A DNA stretch of 7,178 nt. It comes from CAVUAF01 sp964460655. Lineage in GTDB: Bacteria; Acidobacteriota; Terriglobia; Terriglobales; Acidobacteriaceae. The DNA lies in NCBI GenBank assembly GCA_964460655.1, contig CAYWSH010000185.1, forward strand, positions 1 to 7,178. Reading direction: 5' to 3'. Position numbers and translations under genes: made by a program. Below, piece by piece: positions 4,983 to 7,178 of the stretch. Below the pieces are notes generated by a model. It had not been told where the DNA came from. It did not search any database and saw only the letters and a list, made by a program, of their open reading frames with translations. Numbering within the stretch: position 1 is the first letter of the stretch; each line of letters begins with the position of its first letter.

Positions 4983-6931
4983 TGCCCGCCTCTCCACAGC
5001 ATGAAGAGCACGACGGCAGCCGCGCCGGCCGCGACCCAGCCGGCGTAGCTGCGGATGTTGCCGGACTGCATACGGCGCAGCGCATTGCTCACACCCTGCG
5101 CGCCGCGCGCGCTATCGTTCACGCCGGCGTCAATGGCGCCGACGTCGATGCCGCGCCACAAAATGGTGCGCGAGATGGCGATGATCGGCTGAACGATCGC
5201 TGCGTCGTAGAGTTCGTCAACGTAATACTTGTGCTCGAGCGTGGCGTAGAGGCCGCGCAAGCGGGCTTTTACGCGATCACTCGTGCCCGGTCGCTGCATG
5301 TAGACGACCCACGCGAGCAGGATGCCGAGCAGACCGGCGGCGGTGGCGGCGAGGGTGAGCGTTAGCTCCGACGGATGAACTGCCGCCGATCCCGTCGAGT
5401 GTTCGCCCATCACCGGCGTGAGGAAGTGCTCGAAGTGATTGACGCCGCCGAGCACGGCGGGGATCCCGATCCAGCCACCGGCGAATGACAAGATCGCCAG
5501 CACAAGCAACGGCACGGTCATGATCTTCGGACTCTCGTGCGGAGCGTGCGCCTGGTGCTCGCCACCGTGATGTCCGTGGTCAGAGTGCGCGCCGCGGTAG
5601 TCCCCGAAGAAAGTCAGGAACCACAAGCGGAACATGTAGAACGCGGTGAGGAACGCGGTGATGAGGCCGACGAGCCACAGCGCCCAACTGCCGTAGTCGC
5701 TGGTGTAGGCGCGATAGAGGATCTCGTCCTTGCTGAAGAAGCCACTGAGGCCAGGGAAGCCCGCGATGGCGAACGTGGCGACGGTCATGGTCCAGAAGGT
5801 CCACGGCATGTAGTGACGCAGGCCACCCATGCGGCGCATGTCCTGCTCGCCACCGAGTCCGTGGATGACCGCGCCCGCGCCGAGGAAGAGCAGGGCCTTG
5901 AAGAACGCGTGTGTCATCAGGTGGAACATCGCGGCCGAATACGCCGCGACGCCGCAGGCCAGCACCATGTAGCCGAGTTGCGAGACGGTGGAGTAGGCGA
6001 GGACGCGCTTGATGTCGTGCTGCACCAGGCCGATGGTCGCGGCGAAGATCGCGGTCGCGGCGCCGGTGCAGGCGATGACCGTGAGTGCGATCGGAGCGCG
6101 ATCGAGGATGACGTGCGAGCGCGCCATCATGTAAACGCCGGCGGTGACCATCGTGGCGGCGTGGATGAGTGCCGAGACGGGCGTGGGGCCTTCCATCGCG
6201 TCGGGCAGCCAGACGTAGAGCGGCAACTGCGCGCTCTTACCGCAGGCGCCGGTGAGCAACAGCAGTCCGATGGCGGTCAGGATGCCGGCGCCGCCCGTTT
6301 CGGCTGGCAAGCGCTCGAGTGTGCGGAAGACTTCGTCGAAGTTCAGCGAGTTGCAGGTGCGGATCAGCAGGAAGAGCGCGATGAGGAAGCCGAAATCGCC
6401 GATGCGGTTGACGATGAATGCTTTTTTGCCGGCATTGGCCGCCGAATCACGCCAGAAGAAGAAGCCGATCAATAGATAAGAAGCCAGGCCCACGCCCTCC
6501 CAACCGACGAACAACAGCAGATAGTTGTTCGCCAGCACCAGCGTGAGCATGAAGAACATGAACAGGTTCAGGTACGCGAAGAAGCGGTAGAAGCCGCCTT
6601 CCTCCCACATGTAGCCGACGGCGTAGATGTGGATGAGGAAGCCGACACCGGTGACGATGAGCGTCATCAGCATCGAAAGCTGGTCGAGGTAGAGGGCGAA
6701 GTGGACGCTGAAGTCGCCGGCGACGATCCAGGGTGCGTAGTCCTCGACGTGCGGGACGGCTGATGCGGGCAGCGCTAGGAAGCGGGCGAACGTCCAGAGC
6801 ACGAGCGCGAACGACAGCGCTGTCGATGCGAGCGCCACGCCCGCAACCGCGGTGCGCGGGAAACGCTTGCCGAACAGGCCGTTGATGACGGCGCCGGCGA
6901 GCGGCAACAGCGGGATAAGCCAAAGATTCAT
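4979..6931 (-). CDS. nuoL: NADH-quinone oxidoreductase subunit L
   Basis: NuoL is the distal antiporter-like subunit of complex I and carries the long lateral helix along the membrane arm. The protein is 650 residues, somewhat longer than E. coli NuoL, with about 16 hydrophobic helices. Visible functional residues are Glu145 (GWEGVGLASYLLIGFF), Asp179 (NRIGDFGF), Lys232 (GKSAQLPLYVWLPDAMEGPT region), His257 (ALIHAATMVTAG), His337 and His341, Lys345 (HAFFKALLFLGAG), Lys401 and Asp402 (FFSKDEIL). The C-terminal block KYYVDELYDAAIVQP at 568-582 begins or lies in the lateral amphipathic helix, and a last membrane segment is at about 629-646. A loop at 449-465 holds seven histidines. The ATG at 6931 overlaps the nuoK stop as ATGA; the site before it is weak, suggesting coupled translation. 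No key residue is missing, so it looks functional. Confidence 0.98.
   Translation of the reverse strand: MNLWLIPLLPLAGAVINGLFGKRFPRTAVAGVALASTALSFALVLWTFARFLALPASAVPHVEDYAPWIVAGDFSVHFALYLDQLSMLMTLIVTGVGFLIHIYAVGYMWEEGGFYRFFAYLNLFMFFMLTLVLANNYLLLFVGWEGVGLASYLLIGFFFWRDSAANAGKKAFIVNRIGDFGFLIALFLLIRTCNSLNFDEVFRTLERLPAETGGAGILTAIGLLLLTGACGKSAQLPLYVWLPDAMEGPTPVSALIHAATMVTAGVYMMARSHVILDRAPIALTVIACTGAATAIFAATIGLVQHDIKRVLAYSTVSQLGYMVLACGVAAYSAAMFHLMTHAFFKALLFLGAGAVIHGLGGEQDMRRMGGLRHYMPWTFWTMTVATFAIAGFPGLSGFFSKDEILYRAYTSDYGSWALWLVGLITAFLTAFYMFRLWFLTFFGDYRGAHSDHGHHGGEHQAHAPHESPKIMTVPLLVLAILSFAGGWIGIPAVLGGVNHFEHFLTPVMGEHSTGSAAVHPSELTLTLAATAAGLLGILLAWVVYMQRPGTSDRVKARLRGLYATLEHKYYVDELYDAAIVQPIIAISRTILWRGIDVGAIDAGVNDSARGAQGVSNALRRMQSGNIRSYAGWVAAGAAAVVLFMLWRGGQ
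4989..4995 (-). promoter_or_regulatory. Ribosome binding site of nuoM
   Basis: On the minus strand GGAGAGG lies six bases before the ATG at 4982, inside the end of nuoL. It decides the nuoM start in favour of 4982 over the in-frame ATG at 4997, which lies upstream of this site. nuoL and nuoN have only weak sites at their starts. Confidence 0.7.
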
Positions 6932-7178
6932 AGCTTCAGCAAATTGACCTTGTCGACGTTCAACGTCTCGCGAGTCCTGAACACCGCGATGATGATGGCG
7001 AGTCCGACGGCAGCTTCAGCGGCCGCGACGACCATTACGAAGAAAACGAATACCTGGCCACTCAACGCCTGCCACTGTGCCGCGAAGGCAACGAACGAGA
7101 GATTCACGGCGTTGAGCATGAGTTCGATCGACATGAAGATGGTGATGATGTTGCGCTTCACCAGAAAGCCGAGCGCAC
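6928..7178 (-). CDS. nuoK: NADH-quinone oxidoreductase subunit K (5' end outside window)
   Basis: NuoK is a small three-helix membrane subunit of complex I that joins the antiporter-like subunits to the quinone-side module. About 82 residues are visible; the family has about 100, so roughly 18 N-terminal residues lie beyond the right edge. The two conserved membrane glutamates are present, in FMSIELMLN and in VVAAAEAAVGLA, spaced 36 residues apart as in E. coli NuoK (Glu36 and Glu72). A GTG at 7161 could be read as a start, but the frame continues upstream as A-L-G-F-L before it, which fits the end of helix 1, so the gene is open to the edge. Its stop overlaps the nuoL start as ATGA. nuoJ would be expected just upstream, outside the window. 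Confidence 0.95.
   Translation of the reverse strand, partial: ALGFLVKRNIITIFMSIELMLNAVNLSFVAFAAQWQALSGQVFVFFVMVVAAAEAAVGLAIIIAVFRTRETLNVDKVNLLKL

Noticed and set aside
3906..5048. 380-codon plus-strand open frame opposite nuoM
   Set aside because: The translation is rich in Glu, Asp, Arg and His with no domain, as expected from the complement of codons for hydrophobic residues. nuoM explains the sequence.
5537..6475. 312-codon plus-strand open frame opposite nuoL
   Set aside because: Same pattern of highly charged low-complexity translation opposite membrane-protein codons; no ribosome binding site or motif supports it.
7159..7161. GTG as the start of a short NuoK
   Set aside because: The frame stays open to the window edge and the residues before it fit the end of NuoK helix 1; starting here would remove that helix.
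1..7178. CRISPR, phage, transposon, toxin-antitoxin or other defence system
   Set aside because: The window is filled by recognisable core respiratory genes and an ABC transporter. I saw no repeat arrays, terminal inverted repeats, tRNA or integrase-like sequence.

Overview
This GC-rich bacterial window is part of an energy-conservation locus. The plus strand carries a complete F-type ATP synthase subunit c gene (atpE) that ends at a strong intrinsic terminator. After it come two translationally coupled genes for an ABC-2 type transporter, an ATPase and a permease. The minus strand carries the distal end of a complex I (NADH:quinone oxidoreductase) operon in the order nuoK (cut by the right edge), nuoL, nuoM, nuoN. 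The two blocks converge at position 2011-2014 on a palindromic TTAA that supplies both stop codons.

Layout: 1-45, atpE leader with a good ribosome binding site; 46-354, atpE; 372-402, terminator; 426-1322, ABC ATPase; 1319-2014, ABC permease; 2011-3444, nuoN; 3441-4982, nuoM; 4979-6931, nuoL; 6928-7178, nuoK (partial). Coding density is almost total. The only gap longer than a few bases is 355-425, which holds the terminator and perhaps the promoter of the ABC genes. I see no RNA gene, mobile element, CRISPR array or long repeat.

The genes serve one theme. NuoL, NuoM and NuoN are the three antiporter-like membrane subunits of complex I, and NuoK is one of the small subunits linking them to the quinone module. 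The charged residues expected of a working proton pump are present in all four as far as they are visible. The ion gradient would be used by the ATP synthase whose c-ring is encoded by atpE. The ABC exporter between them has no recognisable cargo and may simply be a neighbour.

Organism: the combination of a subunit c with a cleavable-looking N-terminal signal sequence, an atpE that is the last gene of its ATP synthase unit rather than being followed by atpF, and a GC-rich genome fits Acidobacteriota best. This is an inference from remembered family patterns and has not been checked by a search. The window looks like conserved core genome. I did not find a previously undescribed system; the most interesting points concern subunit c (signal peptide, sodium-type ligand set, altered helix packing motif) and the gene junctions.
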